Shown here: positions 34,475-48,125 of the stretch, piece after piece
Numbering within the stretch: the first letter of the stretch is position 1
Layout of the letters: every line of letters begins with the position of its first letter
Assembly: GCA_021819125.1 (NCBI GenBank)
Contig: JAKARW010000005.1
Span: forward strand, 1 to 52,611
Direction of reading: 5' to 3'
DNA from: Pseudomonadota bacterium
GTDB lineage: Bacteria > Pseudomonadota > Gammaproteobacteria > Acidiferrobacterales > Acidiferrobacteraceae
Length of the DNA stretch: 52,611 nt
The notes under the pieces: model-generated
Told to the model about the DNA's origin: nothing
Seen by the model: only the letters and a program-made list of their open reading frames with translations
Database searches by the model: none
Made by a program: the position numbers and the translations under genes

Positions 34475-35170
34475 ATGAGTCTTTTCAAGCGCGCGACCGA
34501 GGTCATAGAGGCCAAGTTCAACAAGATCATCAATGCCGCCGAGGATCCGAACGATACCCTCGATCTCTCCTACGAAAAGATGCTCGCGGGCCTCCAGGAG
34601 ACCCGTCGCCATCTCGCCGATGTCGTGACCGAGCAGAAGGTCCTGGAGCAACAGATGGCGGCGGCGCAGGCCGAGATCACACGCCACGACGGCGACGCCC
34701 GGCTCGCCCTGCAGTCAAACCGCGAGGACTTGGCGCGTGCCGCGCTCACCCAGAAGCAGGCTTCGACCGCGAAGCTCGCGTCGCTCACCGAGGCCCACGA
34801 CAACGTCGCCGCGCAGGTCCAGAAACTCATCGAGTACGAACACAAGTTCCAGGATCGGATCGATGCCTTCCGCACCCAGAAGGAGGTCCTAAAGAGCCAG
34901 TACGGTAGCGCCCAGGCCCAGGTGAAGGTCAACGAATCGCTGTCGGGTCTGAGCAAAAAGCTAGGCGGCGTGGGCGAGAGCGTGCGCCGCGCCAAGGACA
35001 AGACCGAGCAGATGCAGGCCCGCGCCCAAGCGGTCGACACGCTCGCCGAGAGCGGGGTCCTAGATGACGGCGACGACCGGTCGTCGTCCGAGCGCGAACT
35101 CGAGAAGCTGCGCTCGGGAGGGGCGGTGGACGCGGAACTCGAGCGCCTCAAGGGCGAGATAAAGAAATAG
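34475..35170 (+). CDS. pspA: PspA/IM30 (Vipp1) family membrane-stress protein
   Basis: A 231-residue coiled-coil protein of the ESCRT-III-like PspA/IM30 family, which polymerises on stressed inner membrane. Typical are MSLFKRATEVIEAKFNKII followed by AEDPNDTLDLSYEKMLAGLQE, then long heptad-rich helices (VVTEQKVLEQQMAAAQAEI, KLIEYEHKFQDRIDAFRTQKEVLKSQY) and a charged C-terminus ELEKLRSGGAVDAELERLKGEIKK. The DPxxxLxxxxxxM amphipathic-helix spacing supports PspA. GGGAGG precedes the ATG. No PspF/PspB/PspC genes are adjacent; instead the YbjQ proteins share its operon. Confidence 0.88.
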   Translation: MSLFKRATEVIEAKFNKIINAAEDPNDTLDLSYEKMLAGLQETRRHLADVVTEQKVLEQQMAAAQAEITRHDGDARLALQSNREDLARAALTQKQASTAKLASLTEAHDNVAAQVQKLIEYEHKFQDRIDAFRTQKEVLKSQYGSAQAQVKVNESLSGLSKKLGGVGESVRRAKDKTEQMQARAQAVDTLAESGVLDDGDDRSSSERELEKLRSGGAVDAELERLKGEIKK

Positions 35171-35345
35171 CGAGCGCCGGACGCGGGGCAGCGAGCCCGG
35201 GGACGATCGCCGTCGGGACAGAAAATCGGGGATTCGGCGGCCATTTTGCGGACGAATGGGTGATCTCGTCCGGGAAAACACTGGGCGAGTCAACGAATGA
35301 ACGGGGTGCGCGGTGGCGCGCGACGGACTGTTGTGGATACAGCCC

Positions 35346-35930
35346 ATGACGGAACCCGTGGATATTGCCCGCTGGTTCCCCGACGAGGAGTTCCCCGTTT
35401 ATCCCGAGGGTGCCCGCGACAAAAGACGGCTTTACTCGCCTCGAGAGGCGGTGCACAGTTTCGTGGTCACAGACCACCGCTATTTGTTCAAAAAGCCCCC
35501 CTGGGCGCTATCCGGATCAATTTTGGGCAGAGGTCGCGGCTTACCGGATCGGCGGCTTTCTGGGTGTGGTCGTACCTCCGGCATTCGTGGCCTGGAACAG
35601 CCGGAATGAAGAATGCGGGGCCCTTATCGAGTGGTTCCTGGACTACCCCGGCGGGGCGAGCGAACACTGCGTGCCGGGCGGGGACATCATGATGAGCATG
35701 GACCCGAAATACGATCGGCGAAGGGGGCGGCGACACAATTTCGCGGCTGTCAGGCGCTATATGGGCGTTCTCGAGGACAAGGAACAGATAGGCCGCGAGT
35801 GGCGCACATGGTGGTGTGATACAGCCATCTTCGACGCACTTATCGGCAATACGGACCGCCATCAGGACAACTGGGGGCTGCTCTGGACGACTGCCGGGAA
35901 GGCGGCGAATGGCGCCGGCATTCGATAACC
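35346..35930 (+). pseudogene. HipA-like kinase, frameshifted and truncated
   Basis: ATG 35346 opens MTEPVDIARWFPDEEFPVYPEGARD..HSFVVTDHRYLFKKP in one frame. At the run AAAAAGCCCCCC (about 35490-35501) the similarity moves to the next frame: RYPDQFWAEVAAYRIGGFLG, ECGALIEWFLDYPGG, DTAIFDALIGNTDRHQDNWGLLW, which carry the GNxDRHxxNW catalytic loop of HipA-type protein kinases. Near 35900 it shifts again, to MAPAFDN, the DFG-like metal site, after which similarity stops. Two frameshifts and a missing C-terminus mean it is inactive unless the frameshifts are errors. No HipB-like partner was seen. Confidence 0.7.
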
Positions 35931-36314
35931 CTAAAACGGCAGTTGACCGCTCCCGTCCCCCTCTATCCGGGCGCCAATAAGGCGGCCGGATAGGTTCGTC
36001 CTTGGAGGAATTTCGCAAACGCGCGCCGCAAGATGAGCGTGAGGCGCTCGAGGTCGGTCAACTGCTCCGCAGTCGATTTGAGGGCGCTCAAGAAGGCCGC
36101 CATTTGGGAGGGGTTATGCAGCCCACGGGTCCTCATGTTCCAACGGGTGGGCCGCCTGAACCGGCCCCGAGCCCGGTAAGTCACACGACCGCGCGAGCGG
36201 TCGCGTAACGAGAGGGAATCCCAAGGCTCATTGTGGGCCGAACGGCCCATGAGCCGTGGGGAGGTTCAACAGCTTTATTATCATCCCACAACAGGGCTTC
36301 GCGCCGCCCCTCTC
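35931..36314. other. Intergenic region downstream of glmS with inverted repeats
   Basis: About 380 bases without a supportable gene. It holds a GACCGC-GCGA-GCGGTC hairpin with a GNRA-type tetraloop (36187-36202) and a longer interrupted inverted repeat GGCTCAT...GGGCCG AA CGGCCC ATGAGCC (36225-36255). Neither is followed by a T-run. A minus-strand ORF at 35963-36250 (MAAFLSALKSTAEQL...) might be a degraded fragment, but I do not recognise it. Confidence 0.45.
36225..36255. repeat. Interrupted inverted repeat near the glmS 3' end
   Basis: GGCTCAT and ATGAGCC enclose GGGCCG and CGGCCC with an AA loop and a TGT bulge, giving 13 base pairs. It lies about 60 bases past the glmS stop on the minus strand and could slow transcription or protect mRNA 3' ends, or be an end of a lost element. 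Confidence 0.5.
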
Positions 36315-38141
<1,827 letters not shown>

Positions 38142-38144
38142 GGG

Positions 38145-39536
38145 TCACTCCTTGTCCGGGCGCGGCGGTTTCTCGGGGCGCCGCCAGCCGCTGACGGTTT
38201 TCTGGACCGCCCGACTGAGCGTAAGCTCGCCTGCCGGCGCGTCTCTCGTGACCGTGGATCCCGCGCCTATGGTGGCGTCGGCCCCGATCTCGACGGGCGC
38301 CACGAGCTGGCTGTCGGACCCTATGAATGCGCGGTCGCCGATGACCGTGCGATGCTTTTGCGCCCCGTCGTAATTACAGGTGATGACGCCGGCGCCGATA
38401 TTGACGCCTTGGCCGATCATGGCGTCTCCGACGTAACTTAGATGGTTGATCTTGGTGCCCATGCCCACGCGCGCGGCTTTGATCTCCACAAAATTACCGA
38501 CCCGCGCGCGGCCGCCGAGCACGGTGCCGGGACGCAGCCTCGCAAACGGGCCGACCACGCAATCCGGGCCCACCTCCGCGCCATCGATGACCGTATGCGC
38601 CTCGATGCGCGCGCCGCGCGCGATGCGGCTGTCGCGGATGACGCAATGCGCGCCTATACGCACATCGTCGGCAAGCTCCACGCGGCCCTCGAAGACGCAG
38701 TTGACGTCGATCTGGACGTCGCGCCCGGCGGTCAACGTGCCGCGGACATCGAAGCGCCGCGGATCCATGAGCTGCACGCCGGCGGCCATCTGCGCCGCGG
38801 CCTGCTGCTCCTGAAAGACGCGCTCCAGCACGGCCAGATCAGCGCGGCTATTGACCCCCTCGACCTCGCTTACGCAGCGAGGAGAGGTGGTGGCGACCGC
38901 CAGGCCGTCTGCGACCGCGAGCGCGATGACGTCCGTGAGGTAGATCTCGCCCTGGGCATTGGCCGCGGACAAGCGCGGGATGTAGCGGCGCAGATGCGCG
39001 GCGGGGGCCGCCAGCACGCCGCTATTGACCTCGCGCAGAGCGCGCTGCGCGCGGTCGGCGTCGCGCCATTCCACGATACGCATGACGCGCCCCTCGTCAT
39101 CGCGCACGATGCGGCCATACTGGTTCTCGTGGGCCGCCTCGAAGGTCAGCAGGGCGACCCCGGCCGCGGCCCGGGCGCATAAGGTCTTCAGGGTGTCTTT
39201 TGTGATGAGCGGCACGTCGCCCAAAAGCACCAGCGCGAGCGTATCTTCGGCGAGCCGTGGGAGCGCGCAGCCTACCGCATCCCCGGTACCGCGCTGCTCG
39301 GCCTGCAAGACCCAATTTAGCGCGGGCCCTGGGAAAGCCTCGCGGACCTGCTCGCCGCCGTGGCCGTAGACGACATGAATGGCGCGCGGCGCAAGCGCCA
39401 TGGCGGTATCAAGGACATGCGCCAACAACGGGCGCCCGGCGAGCGTGTGCAGGACCTTGGGCTTGGCCGACGCCATACGCCGTCCCTGGCCTGCCGCCAG
39501 AATAATGATCTCGAGAGAGGAAACCGGGCCCTGCAT
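38145..39536 (-). CDS. glmU: Bifunctional UDP-GlcNAc pyrophosphorylase / GlcN-1-P acetyltransferase
   Basis: Converts glucosamine-1-phosphate to UDP-GlcNAc for peptidoglycan and lipid A. The 463-residue protein has the nucleotidyltransferase loop LAAGQGRRMASAKPKVLH (about 12-30) and, C-terminal from about 250, a left-handed beta-helix of hexapeptide repeats (VFEGRVELADDVRIGAHCVIRDS, YVGDAMIGQGVNIGAG) ending in GAQKHRTVIGDRAFIGS with the acetyl-transfer histidine nearby. Length is like E. coli GlmU (456). It precedes glmS by three bases. The ribosome-binding site before ATG 39536 is weak. It follows slyD on the same strand. Confidence 0.95.
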   Translation of the reverse strand: MQGPVSSLEIIILAAGQGRRMASAKPKVLHTLAGRPLLAHVLDTAMALAPRAIHVVYGHGGEQVREAFPGPALNWVLQAEQRGTGDAVGCALPRLAEDTLALVLLGDVPLITKDTLKTLCARAAAGVALLTFEAAHENQYGRIVRDDEGRVMRIVEWRDADRAQRALREVNSGVLAAPAAHLRRYIPRLSAANAQGEIYLTDVIALAVADGLAVATTSPRCVSEVEGVNSRADLAVLERVFQEQQAAAQMAAGVQLMDPRRFDVRGTLTAGRDVQIDVNCVFEGRVELADDVRIGAHCVIRDSRIARGARIEAHTVIDGAEVGPDCVVGPFARLRPGTVLGGRARVGNFVEIKAARVGMGTKINHLSYVGDAMIGQGVNIGAGVITCNYDGAQKHRTVIGDRAFIGSDSQLVAPVEIGADATIGAGSTVTRDAPAGELTLSRAVQKTVSGWRRPEKPPRPDKE

Positions 39537-39592
39537 AAGTCGCTATTAGAGCGGCCTTATGGGTTAAAGGCAATGCCCGAAGGGCCGATGGC

Positions 39593-40060
39593 CTAATGAA
39601 CGGCCGCCGCCGGCTGGCCGAGGCGGCGTTCCTCGGGGGTCGCATCGCGGATCGCCTGCACGGTCACCGCGAAGCGTACCGTCTGTCCGGCGAGCGGGTG
39701 ATTGGCGTCGACCGTAAGCTTGCCATCAGCAATGGCGGTGACCACAAAGCGGACCGCCTCGCCGCGCTCGTTTTCGGCCTCGACCTCGGCCCCGATGTGC
39801 CGGTACTCCGGGGGGACGTGGGCGATGTCGTCTGTAAATGTCAGCGCCGGGTCATGCTCGCCGAAGCCCTCGCCCGGCGAAAGCTCGACGTCGATTGAGT
39901 CGCCGACCTCAAGGCCCTCGAGGGCGCTTTCGATCTTCTCGAACAACCCCTCCCCCGATCCGTGGAGGTAGGAAATCGGGACATCCGTGTGCTCAAAGAT
40001 CTCGCCATGCCCGTCACGCAGCGTGTAGGTCAATGACACAATCTTGTCTTTGGTAACCAC
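39593..40060 (-). CDS. FKBP-type peptidyl-prolyl isomerase (SlyD-like)
   Basis: A 155-residue cytoplasmic prolyl isomerase and chaperone of the SlyD group. TKDKIVSLTYTLRDGHGEIFEHT is the FKBP start, YLHGSGEGLFEKIESALEGLEVGD is the active-site region, and the insert-in-flap domain (PGEGFGEHDPALTFTDD...VEAENERGEAVRFVVTAI) and VDANHPLAGQTVRFAVTV end are typical. The C-terminus lacks the histidine-rich metal-binding tail of E. coli SlyD. The start is GTG 40060, five bases after a perfect AGGAGG. It sits between atpC (nine bases upstream) and glmU, an unusual place for this gene. Confidence 0.88.
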   Translation of the reverse strand: MVTKDKIVSLTYTLRDGHGEIFEHTDVPISYLHGSGEGLFEKIESALEGLEVGDSIDVELSPGEGFGEHDPALTFTDDIAHVPPEYRHIGAEVEAENERGEAVRFVVTAIADGKLTVDANHPLAGQTVRFAVTVQAIRDATPEERRLGQPAAAVH

Positions 40061-40069
40061 AATAACCTC

Positions 40070-40513
40070 CTAACGGATGCGCCCTGGTGCGCGATGGGGT
40101 ATTTGTGGGTGGTAGCGTCGCACCACCGCCAGCCGCGCCGAGGCCTGCGCCAACTCTGCCTGGGCATGAGCGTAATCGGTCTTGCCGGCCTGCTCCTCGG
40201 CGCGCCGCGCGGCCTCCTCGACCGCGCGCGCCGCCAGGGCCTCATCGATGTCGGCGGCGCGCTCGCCGACATCGGCAAGCACCGTGATATGGTGCGGCTG
40301 GACTTCGATGAAACCACCGCTCACATAGAAGGCCTGTTCGTCGCCGCTTGCGTCCTGCACGCGTAAAGCGCCGGCCTTGAGGGCGGCGAGCAGCGGCGAG
40401 TGACCGGGCAGGAAACCCGCCTCGCCATCACGCAAGGGCGCGACGACCAAGGTCGCGTCCCCCGAGAACAAGGAGCGCTCGGCGTTGACGATGTCGACGT
40501 GAAAATCGTCCAT
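40070..40513 (-). CDS. atpC: ATP synthase epsilon subunit
   Basis: Central-stalk regulatory subunit of F1. The 147-residue protein has the N-terminal beta-sandwich (DFHVDIVNAERSLFSGDATLVVAPLRDGEAGFLPGHSPLLAALKAG, HITVLADVGERAADID) and a two-helix C-terminal part (AARAVEEAARRAEEQ, YAHAQAELAQASARLAVVRRY) that can inhibit rotation. The length fits E. coli AtpC (139). It follows atpD after six bases and is the last atp gene. Confidence 0.93.
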   Translation of the reverse strand: MDDFHVDIVNAERSLFSGDATLVVAPLRDGEAGFLPGHSPLLAALKAGALRVQDASGDEQAFYVSGGFIEVQPHHITVLADVGERAADIDEALAARAVEEAARRAEEQAGKTDYAHAQAELAQASARLAVVRRYHPQIPHRAPGRIR

Positions 40514-40519
40514 GGCCGG

Positions 40520-42767
<2,248 letters not shown>

Positions 42768-42768
<1 letters not shown>

Positions 42769-44300
42769 CAGTAACCGCCTTCGGCCTTGAATTGCTGAAT
42801 GAAGCGCGTCAGGGCGGCGATGACATCCTCGTTGTAGTCGCCGGTGTTGTCGATGCCTGTCAGCGCCTCGCCCTGTTCGGCGCGGGCCGCCGTGCGCAGC
42901 GCCGAATCGAAGACTGACACCTTCTCCACCGGCAGGTCGTCCAGCACCCCGCTGTTGGCGGCGAGCAGCGTAAGCGCCATGTCGGCCACCGACAAGGGCT
43001 GGTATTGGACCTGCTTCATGAGCTCGGTAAGTCGCTGTCCGCGATCGATCTGTTTGCGCGTCGCCGGATCGAGGTCGGAGGCGAATTGCGCGAACGCCGC
43101 GAGCTCGCGATATTGGGCAAGCGCCAGGCGCACCCCTCCGCCCAGCTTTTTCATGATCTTGGTCTGTGCCGCGCCGCCCACGCGCGAGACCGACAAGCCG
43201 GCGTTGATGGCCGGACGGATGCCCGAATTGAAGAGATCGGTCTCGAGGAAGATCTGGCCGTCGGTGATCGAGATCACGTTGGTTGGCACGAAGGCCGAGA
43301 CGTCGCCTGCCTGGGTCTCGATGATCGGCAACGCGGTGAGCGAGCCGGTGCGTCCCTTGACCCCCGACTGGCGCTCTACATATTCCTCGGTCACGCGCGC
43401 GGCGCGCTCGAGGAGCCGGGAGTGGAGATAAAAGACATCGCCGGGATAGGCCTCGCGTCCCGGCGGCCGGCGCAGGAGCAACGAGATCTGGCGGTAGGCC
43501 CAGGCTTGCTTGGTAAGGTCATCGTAGACAATGAGCGCATCCTGTCCCCGGTCACGGAAATATTCGCCCATGGCACAGCCCGCGTAGGGCGCGAGGTATT
43601 GCATGGCGGCCGGATCAGCGGCGGTCGCCGCGACCACAATGGTATGCTCCATGGCGCCCATTTCCGTCAGACGATGCACGACGCCCGCGACACTGGAGGC
43701 CTTCTGGCCGATCGCCACATAGATGCATAAGACGCCGGTGGTGCGCTGCGCCAAAATGGCGTCTATGGCAAGCGCGGTCTTGCCCGTCTGGCGATCCCCT
43801 ATGATGAGCTCGCGCTGGCCGCGCCCTATCGGCACCATGGCATCGATGGCCTTGATCCCGGTCTGCAGGGGTTGGGTCACGGACCGGCGCGCAATCACGC
43901 CGGGGGCGACCTTCTCCATCGGCGATGTCGTTTTGGCGGGGATGTCGCCGCGCGCATCAAGCGGCCGGCCGAGCGCGTCGACCACGCGCCCGAGGAGCTC
44001 GGGACCCACGGGGACCTCGAGGATGCGGCCGGTGCCCTTGACGATATCGCCTTCGGTGAGGTGTGCGTAGTCTCCCAGAATGACCGCGCCCACGGCGTCG
44101 CGCTCGAGGTTGAGCGCAAGCCCGATCGTGTCGCCGGGGAACTCGAGCATCTCCCCCTGCATGACGTCGGCCAAGCCGTAAATGCGCGCGATGCCGTCGC
44201 TTAGACTCATGATCGTGCCAGTCGACGCCGGGGCCGGGGGCGCGAGCGCCTCGATTCTTTGCTTGATGAGATCCGAGATCTCGCTCGGTTTCAAAGACAT
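42768..44300 (-). CDS. atpA: ATP synthase alpha subunit
   Basis: Non-catalytic nucleotide-binding F1 subunit, 510 residues. Motifs include [20 protein letters not shown] (P-loop), [62 protein letters not shown] and the arginine-finger region [24 protein letters not shown] precedes the ATG. It follows atpH after ten bases and overlaps atpG by one base. Confidence 0.97.
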
Positions 44301-44310
44301 AGAAATTCCT

Positions 44311-44844
44311 CTAGAAAGGGCTTAGCGCGTGGGCGAGTGCCGCCAGACGGCCGCGGATCGAGCCATCGAGGACCATATCCCCATATTGAACGATGACGCC
44401 GGCCAGGAGACGGCCGTCGGTTTCCACGACCAGATCCACAAGACGGCCGGTCCGCCGCGCCAGCGCCGCGCGTAACCGCTCGCGCTGGGGCTCGCTCAAC
44501 GGCAGGGCCGTGGTAATGGTCGCGTGGGTCCGGTTCTCGGCATCATCCTTTAAAGCGGCGAAGACCGTCGCAATAGCGGGCAGCACGGCCAGCCGGTCGT
44601 TTTGCAACAGCAGATCGATGAGGCGCGCCAAAGGAGGCGAGTCGGGCTCGCCGGACGCGAGCGCGGCGGCAAGGCGCGCGCGCGGAACCTCGGGGTTCTC
44701 GGCCAAGGCCGCGATCGCGGGATCAGAAAGCGCCCGGGCGGCGGCCTCAAGGCGCGCAAGCAGTGCGGCGCGATCGATCCCATCCACCGCCATGAGCGCC
44801 CGGGCATAGGGGCGCGCGACGGCCGTCAATTGGTCGCCGATCAC
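44311..44844 (-). CDS. atpH: ATP synthase delta subunit
   Basis: Peripheral-stalk subunit linking b to the top of F1. The 177-residue protein has [14 protein letters not shown] at the N-terminus and the ending [38 protein letters not shown], both typical of AtpH. The start is GTG 44844, overlapping the atpF stop as GTGA (44841-44844). Confidence 0.93.
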   Translation of the reverse strand: MIGDQLTAVARPYARALMAVDGIDRAALLARLEAAARALSDPAIAALAENPEVPRARLAAALASGEPDSPPLARLIDLLLQNDRLAVLPAIATVFAALKDDAENRTHATITTALPLSEPQRERLRAALARRTGRLVDLVVETDGRLLAGVIVQYGDMVLDGSIRGRLAALAHALSPF

Positions 44845-45311
44845 AATTGCCCCGCGACTTCTTCGAGAAGCCGGTCATGCAGGCGGGAGTCGATCTCGCG
44901 CTCCACGACACGCTCCGCGCCCACCAAGGCCAGCCGCGCGACATCGGCGCGCAGCTGCTCGCGCACGCGGGCCATCTCGGCCTCGGCCTCGGCGCGCGCC
45001 AACTTTACGGCGCGCTCACTCTCGGCGTGAGCGCGCTCGCGGGCCTCCTCGATGATCTCGCGGGAGCGCCGCTCGGCGTGGTCCAGGATCTCGGCCGCGC
45101 GTTCGCGGGCCACGGCCAGGATCTCTTCTTGCTGTTGTTGCGCCAGATCGAGCGCCTTGCGGCCTTGGTCGGCCGCGGCCAGGCCGTCGGCGATGCGTTG
45201 CTGGCGGCGCTCCATGATGGCCGTAAGCGGCCCCCAGAGGTAGCGCTTGACGAAGACGATGAGCACCGCGAAGGTGACCATCTGGACGATGAGGGTCACG
45301 GATATCGGCAT
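44841..45311 (-). CDS. atpF: ATP synthase b subunit
   Basis: Membrane-anchored stator subunit, 156 residues like E. coli b. One N-terminal membrane helix (VTLIVQMVTFAVLIVFVKRYLWGPL) is followed by a long charged coiled coil (IMERRQQRIADGLAAADQGRKALDLAQQQQEEILAVARERAAEIL...), ending [21 protein letters not shown] single b gene is present, so a homodimer is expected. It is 25 bases after atpE and overlaps atpH. Confidence 0.95.
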   Translation of the reverse strand: MPISVTLIVQMVTFAVLIVFVKRYLWGPLTAIMERRQQRIADGLAAADQGRKALDLAQQQQEEILAVARERAAEILDHAERRSREIIEEARERAHAESERAVKLARAEAEAEMARVREQLRADVARLALVGAERVVEREIDSRLHDRLLEEVAGQL

Positions 45312-45336
45312 GGTGTGGGCGCGTCCCTGTCCGGCC

Positions 45337-45642
45337 TTAATGAGCGACGTGCGTGATGGCGGCGACGGCCGCCGCCTCGAACGGATTCACGAACGTGAAA
45401 TACATCGCGAAGGCCGCGGCAATGAACGGGAACGACTCCATGAGGCCCGCGGTAACAAACATCTGCACGCGCAAGATCGGCAGCATCTCCGGCTGGCGCG
45501 CGATGCCCTCGATGTATTTGGAACAGATAAGGCCCCAGCCGAGGGCCGAACCCAATGCCGCCCCCGCAAAGATGATGCCGACCGCGACGGCCGTGTAGGA
45601 AAAGACCATGCCGATAACCGGCGCAAGCTGCGGATCAACCAT
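45337..45642 (-). CDS. atpE: ATP synthase c subunit
   Basis: Proteolipid of the Fo rotor, 101 residues, longer than the 79 of E. coli because of extra residues at both ends. Helix 1 (YTAVAVGIIFAGAALGSALGWGLICSKYIEG), the polar loop ARQPE and helix 2 (FVTAGLMESFPFIAAAFAMYFTFVNPF) are clear. The ion-carrying carboxylate is Glu in GLMESFP. The sodium-type glutamine of helix 1 is replaced by tryptophan, so proton coupling is expected. The usual glycine ladder GxGxGxG is changed to GAALGSALGWG. AAAGGAG precedes the ATG. Confidence 0.95.
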   Translation of the reverse strand: MVDPQLAPVIGMVFSYTAVAVGIIFAGAALGSALGWGLICSKYIEGIARQPEMLPILRVQMFVTAGLMESFPFIAAAFAMYFTFVNPFEAAAVAAITHVAH

Positions 45643-45682
45643 AAAGCGACTCCTTTAGATAAAAAATGAAAGCACCCAGACT

Positions 45683-46842
<1,160 letters not shown>

Positions 46843-46889
46843 GATGGTCCCGACCCGGTCGGCCTCGTTAGGGGCGCCCGCGGCGGCGC

Positions 46890-46918
46890 AGTATAAGTGT
46901 TCTTTATGCCAGGGTCAA
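46890..46918 (-). promoter_or_regulatory. Sigma-70 promoter of the atp operon
   Basis: On the minus strand TTGACC (46913-46918) and TATACT (46890-46895) are separated by exactly 17 bases, matching ten of twelve consensus positions. Predicted start is near 46883, giving a leader of about 40 bases before the atpI ATG at 46842. It lies just past the stop of the Sel1-like gene, so the atp genes need not depend on read-through from parAB. Confidence 0.75.
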
Positions 46919-46946
46919 ACGGGGCCGTAGGCTCGCAGGCGAGGAC

Positions 46947-47261
46947 TTACGGGGGGCCTAGCCGCGGTTTGGCCCAGGCGGCCGCCTGCTGGCGCTCGGC
47001 CGGGGTCAGCCTCGCCGTGACCTGGCGGGCAAGCTCGGCCGCGCGCGGCAGTTTCGGGGCCGCACGCTCGTACCAAGCCAGGGCATGGACGAGATGGTCC
47101 GGCTGGCCGACCCCATACTGATACAGCTCGCCTAGCTTAAGCTCGGCATTGGGCGCCCCGCTTCGGGCCTCGCGCTTAAGGCTTCGCAGGCCCGCGTACG
47201 CCGGATGCCAACACAGGATCACTAGAGTAAGGCCGGCGATGCCGGGAGTCCATCGTTTCAC
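46947..47261 (-). CDS. Exported Sel1-repeat-like protein
   Basis: A 104-residue protein with a signal-like hydrophobic start (IAGLTLVILCWHPAYA) followed by one Sel1-type repeat: GAPNAELKLGELYQYGVGQPDHLVHALAWYERAA, matching the pattern AxxxLGxxYxxGxGVxxDxxxAxxWYxxAA. The end RLTPAERQQAAAWAKP is common in Sel1 proteins. I start at GTG 47261, five bases after AGGAGG; the track's GTG at 47267 would abut that site. It follows parB after 12 bases. The function is unknown; it may act as a periplasmic protein-interaction module. Confidence 0.72.
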   Translation of the reverse strand: MKRWTPGIAGLTLVILCWHPAYAGLRSLKREARSGAPNAELKLGELYQYGVGQPDHLVHALAWYERAAPKLPRAAELARQVTARLTPAERQQAAAWAKPRLGPP

Positions 47262-47273
47262 GCCCACCTCCTG

Positions 47274-48125
47274 TCACGAAAATCGGCCGAGCAGGCCCTC
47301 GAGCTCGTCCATACTATGATAGTCGATCGTGATGCGTCCTGCCCCGGCACGCCGTGTCTGGATCCGTACGCGCGCCCCCAGGGTTTCGGTGAGGCGGCGC
47401 TCGAGCGCCGCGACGTCGGGGTCGGGGACGGCCTTGGGGGGTGCCGGCCGCGCGTGTTGTTGGACACGCCGTTCGGTCTCACGGACGCTTAAGGCCTTGG
47501 CGACCACCTCGCGTGCCAAGGCGGCCTGGGCCTTGGGATCGGCGATACCGAGCAGCGCGCGGCCATGCCCCATCTCGAGTTGGCCGGCGTCGAGCAGGTC
47601 GCGCACCTCGGGGGCCAACCCGAGAAGCCGCAGGAGGTTGGTGACGGCCGCCCGCGACCGGCCAACCTGGGTGGCGACCTCGTCGTGCGTGAGCCCAAAC
47701 TCCTCTTGCAGGCGCTTTAAGCCGGCGGCCTCTTCGAGGGGATTGAGATCCTCGCGCTGGATGTTTTCGATCAAGGCCACGGCCATGACCGCTCGGTCCG
47801 GGATGTTGCGCACGATGACCGGAACCTCGGCAAGACCCGCGATCTGGGCGGCGCGCCAACGGCGCTCTCCGGCAATGATCTCGAAGCCGCCGGTCACCTC
47901 GCGCACCAGGATGGGTTGCACGATGCCTTGGGCGCGGATGGAGTCGGCAAGGGCGCTCAAGGCCTCGGGCTCCATGTGCGTGCGCGGTTGGTAACGGCCC
48001 CGCCGCAGGTGTTCGATCGGCAGCGCGCGGATGGTATCCGGCGACGCGGGCGCGGCGTCAGGGCGCGGGCCATCGCCGAACAGGGCGTCCAGGCCGCGTC
48101 CGAGCCGGGGGCGTTTCTCCTTCAT
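47274..48125 (-). CDS. parB: Chromosome-partitioning protein ParB
   Basis: CTP-dependent DNA clamp that loads at parS near the origin. The 283-residue protein has LPIEHLRRGRYQPRTHMEPEALSALADSI, then GERRWRAAQIAGLAEVPVIVR (the GERRxRA CTP motif) and NIQREDLNPLEEA, an HTH region LTHDEVATQVGRSRAAVTNLLRLLGL, and a C-terminal dimer part ending RITIDYHSMDELEGLLGRF. Overlap with parA is ATGA (48122-48125). Confidence 0.95.
   Translation of the reverse strand: MKEKRPRLGRGLDALFGDGPRPDAAPASPDTIRALPIEHLRRGRYQPRTHMEPEALSALADSIRAQGIVQPILVREVTGGFEIIAGERRWRAAQIAGLAEVPVIVRNIPDRAVMAVALIENIQREDLNPLEEAAGLKRLQEEFGLTHDEVATQVGRSRAAVTNLLRLLGLAPEVRDLLDAGQLEMGHGRALLGIADPKAQAALAREVVAKALSVRETERRVQQHARPAPPKAVPDPDVAALERRLTETLGARVRIQTRRAGAGRITIDYHSMDELEGLLGRFS

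Noticed and set aside
35963-36250. 95-residue minus ORF (MAAFLSALKSTAEQL) as a gene or transposase piece
   Set aside because: Some helical character, but no recognisable family and no ribosome-binding site; described as part of the intergenic region only.
45337-45642. Sodium-type ATP synthase c subunit
   Set aside because: The helix-1 glutamine and the threonine after Glu-Ser of sodium-binding c subunits are missing.
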